Below are positions 1-12,900 of a stretch of DNA of 64,000 nt, piece by piece; the first letter of the stretch is position 1; each line of letters starts with the position of its first letter. Where the stretch lies: NCBI GenBank assembly GCA_002633025.1, contig NMRB01000682.1, forward strand, positions 116,192 to 180,191, in the 5' to 3' direction. This DNA comes from Notospermus geniculatus (lineage: Eukaryota; Nemertea; Pilidiophora; Heteronemertea; Lineidae). Below the pieces are notes generated by a model that worked only from the letters and a program-made list of their open reading frames with translations, was not told the origin of the DNA and did not search any database. The position numbers and the translations under genes are program-made.

Positions 1-60
1 TAGCTTTTCCATGTGTTTGGTGTAACCATGGACCACGCGAATACCTAGATTTTGCATCTT

Positions 61-245
61 CTGGTCCACATAGAGGGGTCACCATGCACTTTGGGACCCT
101 ACTTTTGGTGGTCCAGGTCGAGGTAGAGGGGTGGTCCACTTAGCTAAAGGAAAATGTGAAGGATTTATTTGGGACCGACAAAAATCGATCCACATAGAGG
201 GGTGGTCCACATAGAGGGATGGTCCACATGAGGGGTTTCACTGTA
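61..245. repeat. Degenerate ggtccacatagagggg tandem ending in a transposon-like terminus
   Basis: The unit ggtccacatagagggg occurs about four times, closely spaced near the right side. The block ends in gaggggtttcactgta, which read inward is TACAGTGAAACCCCTC. A TA followed by CAGTG and AAACC resembles the end of a Tc1/mariner- or pogo-type DNA transposon. Its other end is outside the window. Confidence 0.45.
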
Positions 246-898
246 TATTTGATATGCTGGAAGGGTGAGCCTATGTACGTTGAGACTATAGCATGTACGT
301 GTACGTGACGGCGTATCATGTTACAAATGAACGCAGTACATCCTAAAGTAGGCCTATACGTTAATTAATTTTCCATTGCCTTATAGCTTACATGTATGTG
401 CTGGTGGGCCTACATGTGCGACTCCCTATCCTCGGCGATAGCTAAAACTGCAACTACCCATTCGTGTCATGTTAACCCTCCATGCCATTAAATGCTTTCA
501 CTGCCAAGGCACATGCTGTCAAACTTGAAAGTATGGACGAAAATTCACTCAAAGGTATGCCGAAAACCTGTTCATCTGGTCCGACGCCCACTCCCGCTCT
601 GACTCCGAGGTGCTAAAATTCGGATTTTTCAAGTCGGAGATTACCACCCAGGCGGGTTCTATTCGTTCTCCCGAATGAGTGAACACCATTGCTTTGGAAA
701 ACCCCGTGGTATTTGATGACGTACTTCCCAAAAAGGGAATCCTCTGGAGTCGGAGTCGAGACACATGTAAACGGTTCTCTTCGGTGACCAAATTGAGTGC
801 TTTCCAAACTACAGAACATGGACATTTTCTTCTGCTCTTGATAAAATTGCCAATGGCGGTGAAAGCGTTTTAATAGGCATTGGACTGCGATTATATAG
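246..898. other. No gene or clear element recognised
   Basis: Open frames here are short and overlap on both strands without codon bias or known motifs. I see no convincing inverted or tandem repeat. Confidence 0.5.
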
Positions 899-963
899 AG
901 CTACACGGTATACGGCTCCACCAACCATTTTTAACCGGACGGTCCGTCGTATACCGTGTAGCT
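899..963. repeat. Small inverted repeat
   Basis: Arms agctacacggtatac (899-913) and its exact complement (949-963) enclose 35 bp. It is a hairpin, possibly a tiny MITE or a relic. Confidence 0.6.
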
Positions 964-1897
964 GTACATGTATATAACCGCTTTAAAGCAACTGGGCATG
1001 TATGAAGTACAGATTGATAATTGCCCACGGAAAACTCATCACTTAAATACGGTGAGTGAATATTATACAACACTAAAGGACGCCGCAAGTTCGAAACTAT
1101 GACAATAAGTATAATTGTCTGACTTTTACAACAAGCTGTCATTAGGGCAGACAGTGGGACGACGGAAACAGCACTTCCTAATCTCAGTAGGATTCCTCTC
1201 GAAATCTCGCATCTCGCTATATCCAAGGACCTTTGCCGATATCCCATTACGAAATTTGAACTCTGTTCAGAGCATAACCTACGCCTAGAAAAAAGCCAAC
1301 GAAATGCACGTCGTGTACTAAAATCTGCCTACCAACAAAGAACCATAAACGATAAGAACAATAGAATCACCCATGGCCACGTACCCGTACGTTATAGACA
1401 CGCAACAAATGGCTCCCGATCCTTGTCGCCAGCGGTTCATTGAGAAGAGCTGCGTCACAACCTAGAGTTAGAGGGCTTAGAACTAGGTGCACGCAGACAA
1501 AAAACGCTCAGACGTACATGTAGTTGGCACAGCCTTAGGGCTCGATTCCTTGCATATGGCAACAGCGTCGGCTTTCGAATCACTTCTGTCGTCTATGTTG
1601 AGTCCATTGACTGTTTTCACCGCATTTCGACGCTGACGCGAAAGTGCGGTTAATATAGGAATATGGCTAAGCCACATGCGCAGCCGCGAACGACTGTGCC
1701 ATCAGGCGCGCACTGCGAAGTTCCGTGGCTCTGCCATTTCAATTATGACTGTGCCGAATACGACTGGGCGTTATTCGTCTCTGTGCGCCTAGCCATATGT
1801 ACGTACAACCACATGATTATCATGTAACAACAACCACAGTTGAAGTTCACCTTCTGCGAGATCGAGATATGTACACGTATATATGAAGAGAGACTTC
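964..1897. other. No gene recognised
   Basis: Short overlapping frames only. There is nothing repeated elsewhere in the window that I can support. Confidence 0.45.
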
Positions 1898-2040
1898 GGG
1901 CCGTATTCAAAGGGTGATCATCGCGCGATTAAGACTTAGACGTGTGTACATGTAACTTCACTAAATGCACACACTTCCACCATGCATTTGACGAAGTTAC
2001 ACGCGTCTAAGTCTTAAACACACTTTTTGAATACGACCCT
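1898..2040. mobile_element. MITE family 1, copy 1
   Basis: Ends gggccgtattcaaa / tttttgaatacgaccc form terminal inverted repeats that continue as attaagacttagacg and cgtctaagtcttaa, so most of the 143 bp folds back. A second copy in the opposite sense lies at 7398-7537. No coding capacity. Confidence 0.8.
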
Positions 2041-2371
2041 TCATGTTTGACCGTTTTGCTATCACAATGACAATATCCAATGAACGGTCATCATTGAAAG
2101 CAACGAAAAGTCATCGGCCAAGAGACGTTTCGCGTGCAAATACTACAAGCCTAGAAGCAGACCCACGGACATGCCATGGAACGTACATCACCAGAATTGT
2201 AAACCTCATAGCACTCCATGTCAACAGGTCACAAACTGCAAAAACATGTACATGTAGTATACTATGTTACCTACGAGAATGACCGATCACCAAGCTTTTC
2301 ATGTGGTCTTCGATATCACAAATTGATGGACATATTAATTGCCCACCAGAGGGCGTGTTAAATCTAAGCAA

Positions 2372-2540
2372 TGGGAGCAGTCAGCCGCGCATATTGCTAA
2401 CAGATGGCAGCACAGTCTTAGCGGACCAAATGTACAGGAAATCTATTATGATCGCTGCTCGATCGATAATGACTGGGTCCGCTAGATGCATTGAATTGGG
2501 CCCTAGTGACACCTAGTGGTCAACTCGCTGACAGCTCCTA
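2372..2540 (+). mobile_element. 169-bp inverted-end element, copy 1
   Basis: Ends ggagcagtcag and ctgacagctcc are imperfect inverted repeats. It is nearly identical (about three differences) to 41732-41900; more diverged copies are at 27298-27461 (+) and 8759-8925 (-). Non-coding, MITE-like. Confidence 0.8.
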
Positions 2541-2643
2541 TTGAGGAGAAAAGTGACTAGAGATCAAAATCGCGATCGAAGATCAAGCTTCTTACTGATG
2601 TCATTGTACCTCCCAATATATACCCATGTCAGTCATGAAGGAT

Positions 2644-2888
2644 CAGGGCCGGATCCAGGATTGACAGAAAGGGGGCGTAGCTCGACGGAGGGGTGAACAT
2701 GGAAAGCGCGAAGCCCAAACGGGGGGTCCGGGGGCCCTTTTCGATACAGATTTTCCAGGCATCTGAGAGCAAAATCACTCGAATTTTTATGTGATTAAAT
2801 TTTTCTTGCTCAAAAATCATTGCTGTGCCAAAAATAGGGGTCGCGTACGCCCCCTACGCCCCCCCCCCNCCCCCGGGATCCGGCCCTG
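2644..2888. mobile_element. MITE with cagggccggatcc ends
   Basis: The perfect 13-bp terminal inverted repeat cagggccggatcc (2644-2656) / ggatccggccctg (2876-2888) encloses about 220 bp with gggggcg and a long C run containing an N at 2869. Non-autonomous DNA transposon. Confidence 0.75.
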
Positions 2889-2966
2889 AGGATAGTCAGT
2901 CTATTCATCTGTGACCGCCTGAAAAGACCACCAGTGCTGAGTTCAGTTATTAAACTTGCCCCATTG

Positions 2967-3044
2967 CATCCTAAAGAAATCAGGTCTTACCAGCATGGCT
3001 CCCAAGCTCGCACGCAGTTTGGAGGAGCTGATTTCTTGAGGATG
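2967..3044. mobile_element. Degraded hairpin MITE
   Basis: catcctaaagaaatcagg faces ctgatttcttgaggatg. It has the same ends as the intact hairpin at 20997-21082 but has mutated, and no target duplication remains visible. Confidence 0.6.
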
Positions 3045-3119
3045 GTCCACTGGGATGAAGTATCGCCAAGATGACATGCTATTACACTGTACATTCTAGT
3101 AATGCACCAAACATGTCTC

Positions 3120-3289
3120 TGACTTCGGAAGGTTTTACGCGGTCCAGGCGTAGTTTGTAGCTGTTGCACTAGACGGCGATAGCTATTCAACACATCTCTG
3201 CTAGAGGCAGGCAGGTTTCGTCGTGAAGCAAACGCTTCGAGTGCTCGTATCGAAACAACCCGACAGCAGTCTGTCGCCATCCTCACCAT
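3120..3289 (-). CDS. Possible first exon of an unknown gene (LYR-like segment)
   Basis: From the ATG at 3289 the frame is rich in Arg with no acidic residue in the first 16, as in a mitochondrial presequence. It contains SSRDVLNSYRRLVQQL, which loosely resembles the LYR helix of mitochondrial LYR-motif proteins. It would have to splice onward toward lower coordinates; I find no convincing next exon. A chance reading frame is as likely. Confidence 0.15.
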
Positions 3290-3419
3290 CGCAAAGCTAC
3301 ATTAGTTACAGGCTTCAACGAACAGAGGTCGCCACTGGCGGTGCATTCGTCCCCGCACTCGCATCATCTCACACTACGCGTGACTAATTCACAGAAGCCA
3401 ACTGAGAACCGCACCACAC

Positions 3420-3638
3420 AAATGCACATAAGTTTTATTGCGAGCATTAGAGCTATCATAATCTATCATTTAGTATTCATCTACGGTTGTCACAATATAT
3501 TCGATTATTATCGGCCTATTGTAAATCTGTCACAAGAGGGCTGAACAGTTTTGATTTGTTGATCAAACTTCATTTGATTAGCGGCACCCTCCAATTTCCA
3601 TCTCAGTCGCGTAACGAGATTACTATATTGCAACGTCA
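3420..3638 (-). other. Probable VGLUT 3' UTR with AATAAA
   Basis: A minus-strand AATAAA lies at 3439-3434, about 200 nt after the stop codon. Cleavage would be expected roughly 10-30 nt further on, near 3410-3420. This is inferred from the signal alone; other signals further away could be used. Confidence 0.4.
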
Positions 3639-3968
3639 TCACATGCTTTTGTCCGGAATATCTCCGTTCATGTAGTTCTCTTTATTGTCCGACTGTACGA
3701 AATGCTCTTTCGTTTGGAACACCGGGATGGTGTCCAGCGCCCCGTACGTGATCTTAGTTTGATCGTCCCCGTATCCGTAATCATTACCGAATTCACCGTA
3801 TCCGTTGTCCAAATTCGGGTCTGGCTTTAATGTCTGTTGCGGATACTCGTCCTCTTTCGGGTCCGCCCACGGCTGTTTCTCTCCGGACGCAAATATACCG
3901 TAAAACACAATTCCACAAAAATGAATTATGCTCGCTATTAAGAACACTGTCTCCCATTCCTTTGATTT
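3639..3968 (-). CDS. VGLUT: VGLUT exon K: TM12 and C-terminal tail
   Basis: Acceptor ctcttttacag, phase 0, stop TGA at 3641-3639. The exon encodes residues 455-563: [15 protein letters not shown], the end of TM12, GEKQPWADP, then an acidic Tyr/Gly-rich tail. The piece [20 protein letters not shown] resembles the SYGA...KEEFVQ block in the vertebrate VGLUT2 tail, which suggests a deuterostome. Confidence 0.95.
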   Translation of the reverse strand, partial: KSKEWETVFLIASIIHFCGIVFYGIFASGEKQPWADPKEDEYPQQTLKPDPNLDNGYGEFGNDYGYGDDQTKITYGALDTIPVFQTKEHFVQSDNKENYMNGDIPDKSM

Positions 3969-6900
3969 CTGTAAAAGAGGAAATAGTAGTTGATTTGGAT
4001 GAGAACATGTTCACCAGACAGATGTTTTCTTCAGCCTATTGACATTGCTTCAGGAATGACTCTCGCTGGGCAACTCAACTTTTCAAACTCATGGGTAGCT
4101 GTTTTGGTCACTCGTAGACTGAGGCGCTCAGTCTCTGTATACATGTACGCATGCGCAGACTGCGCAGCGTTACAGAGACTGAGACCAACGTTACCTATTT
4201 TGTTACGAGAATACGACCGACCCAGCTGGTATCAAAACGCTGATTGGTCGATCCTGAATTCAGATATTACAGCCGTGCTGATTGGCCAAATTATCTTGGA
4301 CGGGAGTACCACATGATTGCAAAACTGCGGCGCTGTATTGCAAGATCACTTGACTGACGCCAGTCGTGCGCAAAGCAACATCACACAAGTTTTAGACGTT
4401 GCTGCCAGACCCTCGGTGCGGAACCCGAGAGTCTGGCTGCGCGAGACTAGGTCACTCGTCTCTGCGTAAAGGTCGTGAAGAAACTAGTATATATGATATG
4501 AATTGCCCATTGAAAGCCAACTCGCACGAGAATATACTCCCTCGTGGAGTGGCGCCTTGACTTTAGTCTTAAAATTGACAGGCCAAAGGGGATGGCATCG
4601 GAGCAACCAGGGACCTTTTTTCGACTGAGGTTTCCCCGGCTGCTCACCCCGCGATTATAGGGCGTTGCACACAGTTCCAATTTCTGTCGGCACTTCACTT
4701 TTTGTATTCTCCGCAAGAATGAACTCGGGTGTAATCGAAAACCAGTAGTGGGAAGGCCTTAAGGCTTGATGTATACTTCATCGAATTTTGTCATTTTGCC
4801 ACGACCAATAGCAATGTATATAACGGGAGTGAGCATTTTCGTACCATCGGATGGAGTATCAAGCGACCTCAAGCCGATTAACGTACGTGGTTGACAGGAT
4901 GACTTAGCGCCAGTTGAATAGTGCCTTGCCAACGTTCTTCAGGATTAGAATGACTTTCTTTTACATTTTGTACTCACATGTACTTTTTTCTTCGTGAGCA
5001 TCTGTACGACGATGGGGCAAAACATGCCAGAGAGTGTCCCCACACCGTTGGAAAGACCCATCAAGATGCTGGCGTATCTGGGGGCGATGTCAAGGTGGTT
5101 TACGTTGTAACCTGCAATACGAACGGTAATGAAATAAATTCCAGCGATTTCATGCGAAGTCATGCGGCGGTGATTTTCTTCGTACTTGGCGTACAGGTAA
5201 TCCATTTTAAGTGATTGAAATTTCCTGCTCACCTGATATGGCAAATCCGCTGAAACCTACAGCTATCGTCAGACAAATAATGGCTGTGGCCGTGTCTCGT
5301 GTGTAGCCCACTCCAAGGAGGAAGACGGCTTCGAGACCAAAACCTGAAAAAAAGACAAAAAGATTACTTGCACCTCAATCCCAGTCGAAATCTAGTCCAG
5401 GTTGACCATAACGAATGGAGATTTTTCGTTCTAATTCGTGATGGCATGCATGGACAGTTGGACAGTACATACGGGAGAATCCAACTTACCTCGACGCGAG
5501 TCCAGGGCTGGATTTCACAAAGAATCTTAAGTCTAAGAAAAAACTTTAAAAGTCTGAAATGAAGTCATCTGATTTGCTGAAACCTGGTCACATGATGACT
5601 GAAGTCAAACTTTATACTTAAGATTCTTTGTGAAACTGAGCCCTGGTCATAAAAATTTTGAAAGTTCAAATAATATCGTAATATAGTAGGGGTATGGTAG
5701 ATGGAACAGCTTAGGTATAATACAAGCTGTTCCAATTACCTACCCCTAGAAGTTAGAAAATTTTTATGACATGGACTCGTGTCGAGGTAAGTTGGATTAT
5801 CCCGCAAGTACATGTAGCGTACATCGTGTTCTTAAGAAAAGTGGTTAGCTGAGACTCATGTGTGCACGTTTCGTGCATGTACATGTACATTTACCTGCAC
5901 ATGTATATGTACATTTACATGTACTAGCTACATTTACATGTAGCTACATGTAGGTGAGTAGCTATGCCCTATCCCTGCTGCAGTGTGCATATGTACATGT
6001 AGCCTATACAATATGTATGTTCTCCCTCAGTTCAAGATATCTCATGTTTCATTCTCTCGACGCAGCAGTTCCTCTTCCGAACATATGCGAGTTTCAGACT
6101 TAATGCAATAATAATCCACGCTCCAAATTATTGCAAAGAATAATAATCCCCGCAGAATTATGACAATAATGAACGTAGACGCGCCTTACAGGCTGCCCGT
6201 TCTAAAGTTGCATTAGAGAGAGTGGAAAGCCAAACATGATCACCGTCACATTGAGCTTCGAAGAGACTCCCCGGCGTCGTAAGAACCAGTGTCGGATCCA
6301 ATTTCCGTCAAAATCTCTCAACATAAAGGAGCTTTTCCTGCCAGTGGGAGCGACGGTCGTTTTCAATTTGTGTCACTAAGAACCCTCCCGTGAAAAATGG
6401 ACTTAAGTAAGGATGAATTTAGCGATGCGGTGCGAGGTGCCGGAATTTTCATGGGTGTCGGTTTATAGAGTTCGGTCGTACCATAAAGGAATCAAACATA
6501 AAGGTTTAACTGCGAACGATGAACTAACTGAGGGATACACTTCATGTGTTGCCACCAGATGTCTCTCACTGCCTGAATTTTGGCTTTATGTGACAGGCAC
6601 GAGCTTCAATTTTTTTTGTGGTGAAGAGGTATACATGAACCTGTCAACTTGATGCTTTGAATTCCATTTCTGAGGATAACAGAGCTATTTTCAGCGCAAT
6701 TAGTGTTCCATGTGCAAATGCACGTTAGCCTATTGAAATATACACAGATGACCCTGCGCTCTCATCGTTCGTGGGGTTCTCATTAATTCAGTCCTTTTGT
6801 ATCATAAGATCAACTAGTCGGAATTCAACAAAATTTGCAGTAAACATGCAGAAGGTTCTTGCCTATCATATGGAAGAATCAGAATGCAAATCTGTTGAGG

Positions 6901-9900
6901 TTTAAAGGGATACTGTCCACATTTATAATCCAAGATACAGAATAGCACAAAATTGACACACAAAATGATAATAAGCAAGAAGTCAATCTCCAGAATTCAC
7001 GAATTTTCGACCCCAACCGGGATCTTTTTCAAGTGGAACTTTACAATCTGAAACTCTAGAAAAGACTGAGCTCAGTCTTTTCTAGAGTTTCAGATTGTAA
7101 AGTTCCACTTGAAAAAGATCCCGGTTGGGGTCGAAAATTCGTGAATTCTGGAGATGGTCCACATTTATAAGATGCTAAATTTGTAAGTTCAACCTCTATG
7201 TTTTTGATTCCTTTATGGTCGTACTGAGGTCTGTAGATGGGCTTACCTCCACAGTTGAATATCTTTCTGACGTTGGTCGTGCTGAGAATGCGTCGGTAGC
7301 GGAGGAAATCGGCTAGATGACCGCCAAATGGTACGATGGTGGCCATCACGAGATGTGGCAAGGCTGACAAGATTCCGCTCTGTTGAACAGAAGACATGGG
7401 GTCGTATTCAAAAAGGGTGTTTAAGACTTAGACACGTGTAACTTCGTCAAATGCATGGTGGAAGTGTGTGCAGTTTAGTGAAGTTACACGCCTCTAAGTC
7501 TTAATCGAGCGATGATCACCCTTTTTGAATACGGCCCATGAAGTTTACCCGTCAAGGTACATGTACACTCATGGACAAAAGTAAATGGACAACATTTTTT
7601 CTTGAATATCTCGAAAACTATGCTGACTCGGAGCAGAAGTATGGACTCAACAATGGTTGTAGGAAATTTTCTCAGGAGTATTTGTCACTACTTTTCTGTT
7701 AGCGTAATTTCACCCCCAAAAATTACATCCCATGTCTCTTTTCATGGAAGTCTTTCATAATGCATCCAGTTTTTTTTTAAATGATTCGAACTACTCTAAA
7801 CTCCCACTTATACCTGTCCCATTCTTACACTCGGAAAAAATAACCAAATCCTAAGTTGAAGATATCGCCCGCTGTCATTCTTTGCCAGGCTCGGGAGTGG
7901 GACAAGTAAGTGGACAGGACATTACTTTTTCTGACCATACCCCCACCCCATTATCTTCAACTTAGGATTTAGTCATTTTTTCCGAGTTGAGGAATGGGAC
8001 AGGTAAGTGGGAGTTAAGAGTATATGTATTTTATTAAGAGTTTACCTCTGATCTTTTATAGCTAAACCTTTCTGCAAACAAACGCATTTTTGGATTTTTC
8101 ATGCAACATAACATATTAGTCAGATTTCGTCTTATCGTCTTATCTTACCTTTTGCAGATCAAAATGAAAAACCTGGTCAAAGTATGTGGGTTGACTGATG
8201 ATGAGAAGGTAAAATGACCAACTCCTACAGAAGTTAGCCACGATGATGGCATAGACTGGCATGGACGTGAAGAACGCCTTCCATGGAGTCTTGGCATTCT
8301 GAAAAAGCAAAAATATTGTCGTTGGCCCGATATGACGTAAATCCACATTGAGAGATGAAAGATCACCTTTGACATACTAAAAATATCTCAATACTGCCAA
8401 GCTCACCTTTGGCATCTCTAACTTTTTCTGTTGTTTGTCGGTCCTTTGTGGATAATCCGTTTTATCCGACAATATTTCGGTTAGACTGATAACATCCGAT
8501 ACAACGGACTTAACATCTGTTCCGTTCGTAGCAAGAAATGCAGCTGGAGAGTCGCTTCGGCTACAAACAATCGCCGAGACAGGAACAAGCCAAGTTCCTA
8601 TTTTCGGAACTGTCCTGAAGTCGCGTTGTGAATGAAGTCCTTCGTCGCACAGAAAACTGGGCTTGATTGGCCCAAATACTTGATCGTGTAATACATTCTA
8701 CCAGAAACTCTGATTCTACATACAGTATTTAGAATATTCCTGGCCAACCGCTGAGCAATGGAAACTGTCAGTAAGTTGAACAATGGGTGTCACTATGGTG
8801 CAATTCAATGATTAGCGGACTCATTCATGGTTGACTGAGCACCAATCAGGAGAATTTTCTATTGTATTGGTCCGCTCGAACTTTGTTGCCATCTTTTGGC
8901 GATAAGCGCGGCTGATTGCCCCTATTGCGTTTTTAAGGATCCCATTCATCGTTGGTAAATAAGTTGTTTTCAAAGCACCCGTATACCTATGGAGCAAGGA
9001 AGAGTCGAGGAGCCTACAAATGTACCTTAGCAGCATCCGACTGGCTTTCCCCTATAGATGTCTCTATGTATATCCTCTCCTCCTCCGTGATGGTGGGGTG
9101 TTTTGAGGGTTTCTCGAACGATAGGGCCATCCACACGGCAAACCATGTCAACCCAAAGGCACCTAGAAATGAACGATAAGTTGCTTTATAATATTGCTTG
9201 GTGTTCGAAGCAATACTGGTAGCTACTTCTGGTAGCTCGCCTAGAAAGCGCCTGAGGAAGACCCCTAATACTGGAGCAACTTCTGGTATAGCTCGACTAG
9301 AAAGTGCCTGAGGAAGACCCCAGTTGGGGTCGAAAATTTGCGAAATTTGGAGACGACGTTTCCTTTTATATCGCTTTGGTGTTCGAAGATGAAAATTGCG
9401 GGAATATGGCTGAAGTCATTGCCGGTGTATTTTGTCCCTCAGCTTACCATAGAAATAGAAACACGCTTGCCAGCCTAACCACTGGGTGAGAGCTCCGGAG
9501 AGTGACATCCCCAGTACGGCACCAGCATAGGAACCTGAAAAAAATAAAAATGGGTTTACTTCTGAGATCACCCCGTGGTTTGATGTAGACCATGGGTAGA
9601 TTTGCCAGCGTTTCTTCAACTTTTCTGTTCTCGAGAAAATAAAACGCCTTTCCCGGGGCATCTCATACATGTACATGTACTATAGTATGAGGCATCTCAT
9701 ACTATAGTATTAGAACTTTTACTGGCCAAATTGGTCATCGGCCAGGATATCGTCATACTCTTTGGCCAGTTTCAAAAAATCACCAGAACATATCCCTAGC
9801 CATGATTACACAGGGCGAGGAAACTGTACACGTAGATTGGATACCGACGACCGCGTGGCCAGTGCCACTGCGGAATACCGGAACAGTTAGCCTATCTTCG

Positions 9901-12900
9901 GGCGGCTCTTGCGGTGTGACATACAGTGCTAATTCATTAGCCTGTAATTTCAGCCGTCTCCTGGTGTGCACGGACAGTAGTCTTGGGTTGCTAGATTAAT
10001 TAGCTTCAGGCAGTAATCTACTTCGTAAAGTAATAGCCAGGCTTATACCAGTCTTCCTGCCATCATTTAAGATAAGGTTTTGCCATAGACACTATCAGTG
10101 ACGTGCCATTTATCAATACAACGTAGATATTCATAATATTGACTGGAATAGACTTGTTCTTACCACAAAATGATATTGTGGCTAGCCGAGATCTTTCCAA
10201 GGGTGGCGCCCAGTGACGCCAGATACCGTGGCAGGCGGGGTAGGTCGTCCCCTGAAAAATAAGCATACATGTACGTACAGACAAGGAATGTAGTGTCATT
10301 CAAAGTTTATTTTTATTGTTCGTATTCATATTCAGTGCAGAAAACCTTTGTTTTAAAATGACTAATGCCCGCTGTAAGCGGTCAGTTCATTCTGAGAATA
10401 ATTATACTCAATAAAGGCTTAAACGCGGGTCTGTGCATCGAAATCCTTTTGACCTCGAATCCGAATTTTTTAAAATCGTACGGAAAATAAAATTTCTTAC
10501 TGGAATCCCAAATTTTAACATAATGTCTGTTAATTCATTAATGAACCGAAAACTTCTCCGACCCACTCGAAAATCTTCGCCATGACGAAAGAGTCTCAAC
10601 TCAACTGTACTTAAAAGATTTCAGCCGCCGTAAATTGACCATTTAATGGGAATCAATAAACTATGATTACCTGTCGCCACACCAGATGCGACAACCAGGT
10701 CTAATTTTCGTGACCATTATCAACAGTTAAATAGAGTTAACGGTCTTTCAGGTAACCAGGGAATCGTTCGGCTTCATAGAAATGTCACCTTACCTCGACG
10801 AGCCCCTGAAGTATTCTCACGGCCATTACCAGGCCGTAGTNTGTCGTTGGCCCGATATGACGTAAATGCACATTGAGAGATGAAAGACCACCTTTGACAT
10901 ACTAAAAATAACTCAATACTGCCAAGCTCACCTTTGGCATCTCTAACTTTTTCTGTTGTTTGTCAGTCCTTTGTGGATAATCCGTTTTATCCGACAATAT
11001 TTCGATTAGACTGACAACATCCGATAAAACGGACTTAAAACATCTGTTCCTTTATTACCTAGCAAGATATGCAACTGGAGAGTCGGTTCGGCTACAAACA
11101 ATCGCCGAGACAGGAGCAAGCCAAAAAATCACTATCAAAAACTCGGAAAATCCCATTTTCGGAACTGCCCTGAAGTCCCTCTCTATTCTTTGCGGATCCG
11201 TCACTGGTTGGTTTTCTATCCGCTCACCATGCTTTATCCACATTGGACAGATGGTGAAAACAGCCAACTTATGGATATGCAAGTCCGACAGAAGCGTTGT
11301 GAATGAAGTTCTTCGTCGCGCAGAAAACTGGGCCTGATTGGCCCAAATACTTGATTGTGTAATAAATTTTACCTATTTTTTATTAGTATATTCCTGGCCA
11401 ACCGACGAGCAATTGCGTTTTTAAGGATCCCTTTCTTCGTTGGTATTTAAAATAAATTCTTTCCAAAGAAACCCTATACCTTTTGGAGCAAGCAAGAGTC
11501 GAGGCGCGCCTACCTTAGCAGCATCCGACTGGCTTTCCCCTATAGATGTCTCTATGTATATCCTCTCCTCCTCCGTGATGGTGGGGTGTTTTGAGGGTTT
11601 CTCGAACGATAGGGCCATCCACACGGCAAACCATGTCAACCCAAAGGCACCTAGAAAATGTACGATTAGTTGCTTTATAATATTGCTTGGTGTTCGAAGC
11701 AATACTGGTAGCTACTTCTGGTAGCTCTACTAGAAAGTGCCTGAGGAAGACCCCTAATACTGGAGCAACTTCTGGTGGCTCGACTAGAAAGTGCCTGAGG
11801 AAAACCCCGGTTGGGGTCGAAAATTTGCGAAATTTGGAGACGACGTTTCGTTTTATATCGCTTGGTGTTCGAAGATGAAAACTGCGGGAATATAGCTGAA
11901 TTTACATTGCCGGTGTATTTTGACCCTCCGCTTACCATAGAAATAGAAACACGCTTGCCAGCCTAACCACTGGGTGAGAGCTCCGGAGAGTGACATCCCC
12001 AGTACGGCACCAGCATAGGAACCTGAAAAAAATAGATCACCCCGTGGTTTGATGTAGAGCATGGGTAGATTTGCCAGCGTTTCTTCAACTTTTCTGTTCT
12101 CGAGAAAATAAAACGCCTTTCCCGGGCATCTCATACTGAGGCATCTCATACTATAGTATGAGAACTTTTACTGGCCAAATTTTCATCGGCCAGGATATCG
12201 TCATACTCTTTGGCCAGTTGCAAAAAATCACCAGAACATATCCCTAGCCATGATTACACAGGGCGAGGAAACTGTACACGTAGATTGGATACCGACGACC
12301 GCGTGGCCAGTGCCACTGCGGAATACCGGAACAGTTAGCCTATCTTCGGGCGGCTCTTGCGGTGTGACATACAGTGCTAATTCATTAGCCTGTAATTTCA
12401 GCCGTCTCCTGGTGTGCACGGACAGTAGTCTTGGGTTGCTAGATTAATTAGCTTCAGGCAGTAATCTACTTCGTAAAGTAATAGCCAGGCTTATACCAGT
12501 CTTCCTGCCATCATTTAAGATAAGGTTTTGCCATAGACACTATCAGTGACGTGCCATTTATCAATACAACGTAGATATTCATAATATTGACTGGAATAGA
12601 CTTGTTCTTACCACAAAATGATATTGTGGCTAGCCGAGATCTTTCCAAGGGTGGCGCCCAGTGACGCCAGATACCGTGGCAGGCGGGGTAGGTCGTCCCC
12701 TGAAAAATAAGCATACATGTACGTACAGACAAGGAATGTAGTGTCATTCAAAGTTTATTTTTATTGTTCGTATTCATATTCAGTGCAGAAAACCCTTGGT
12801 TTAAAAGGGCTAATGCCCGCTGTAAGCGGTCAATTCGTCGAATTTTTCTGAACATGCTCAAATCTGAATTTTTTAAAAATCGTACGGAAAATCAAGAATG

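Larger units (their letters stand above)
8317..10840. repeat. 2.5-kb tandem copy 1 (exons F, E, D, part of C)
   Basis: It matches 10842-13367 in order and orientation. The left edge begins at tgtcgttggcccg and the right edge stops at ccgtagt before the N. About 530 bp around exon D are essentially identical, as are the exons. Elsewhere there are substitutions and indels, including a 167-bp element at 8759-8925 found only here. Confidence 0.95.

Noticed and set aside
9780-9999. Frames identical to those at 12228-12447
   Set aside because: They are intron sequence repeated by the 2.5-kb tandem copy, not a conserved gene pair.
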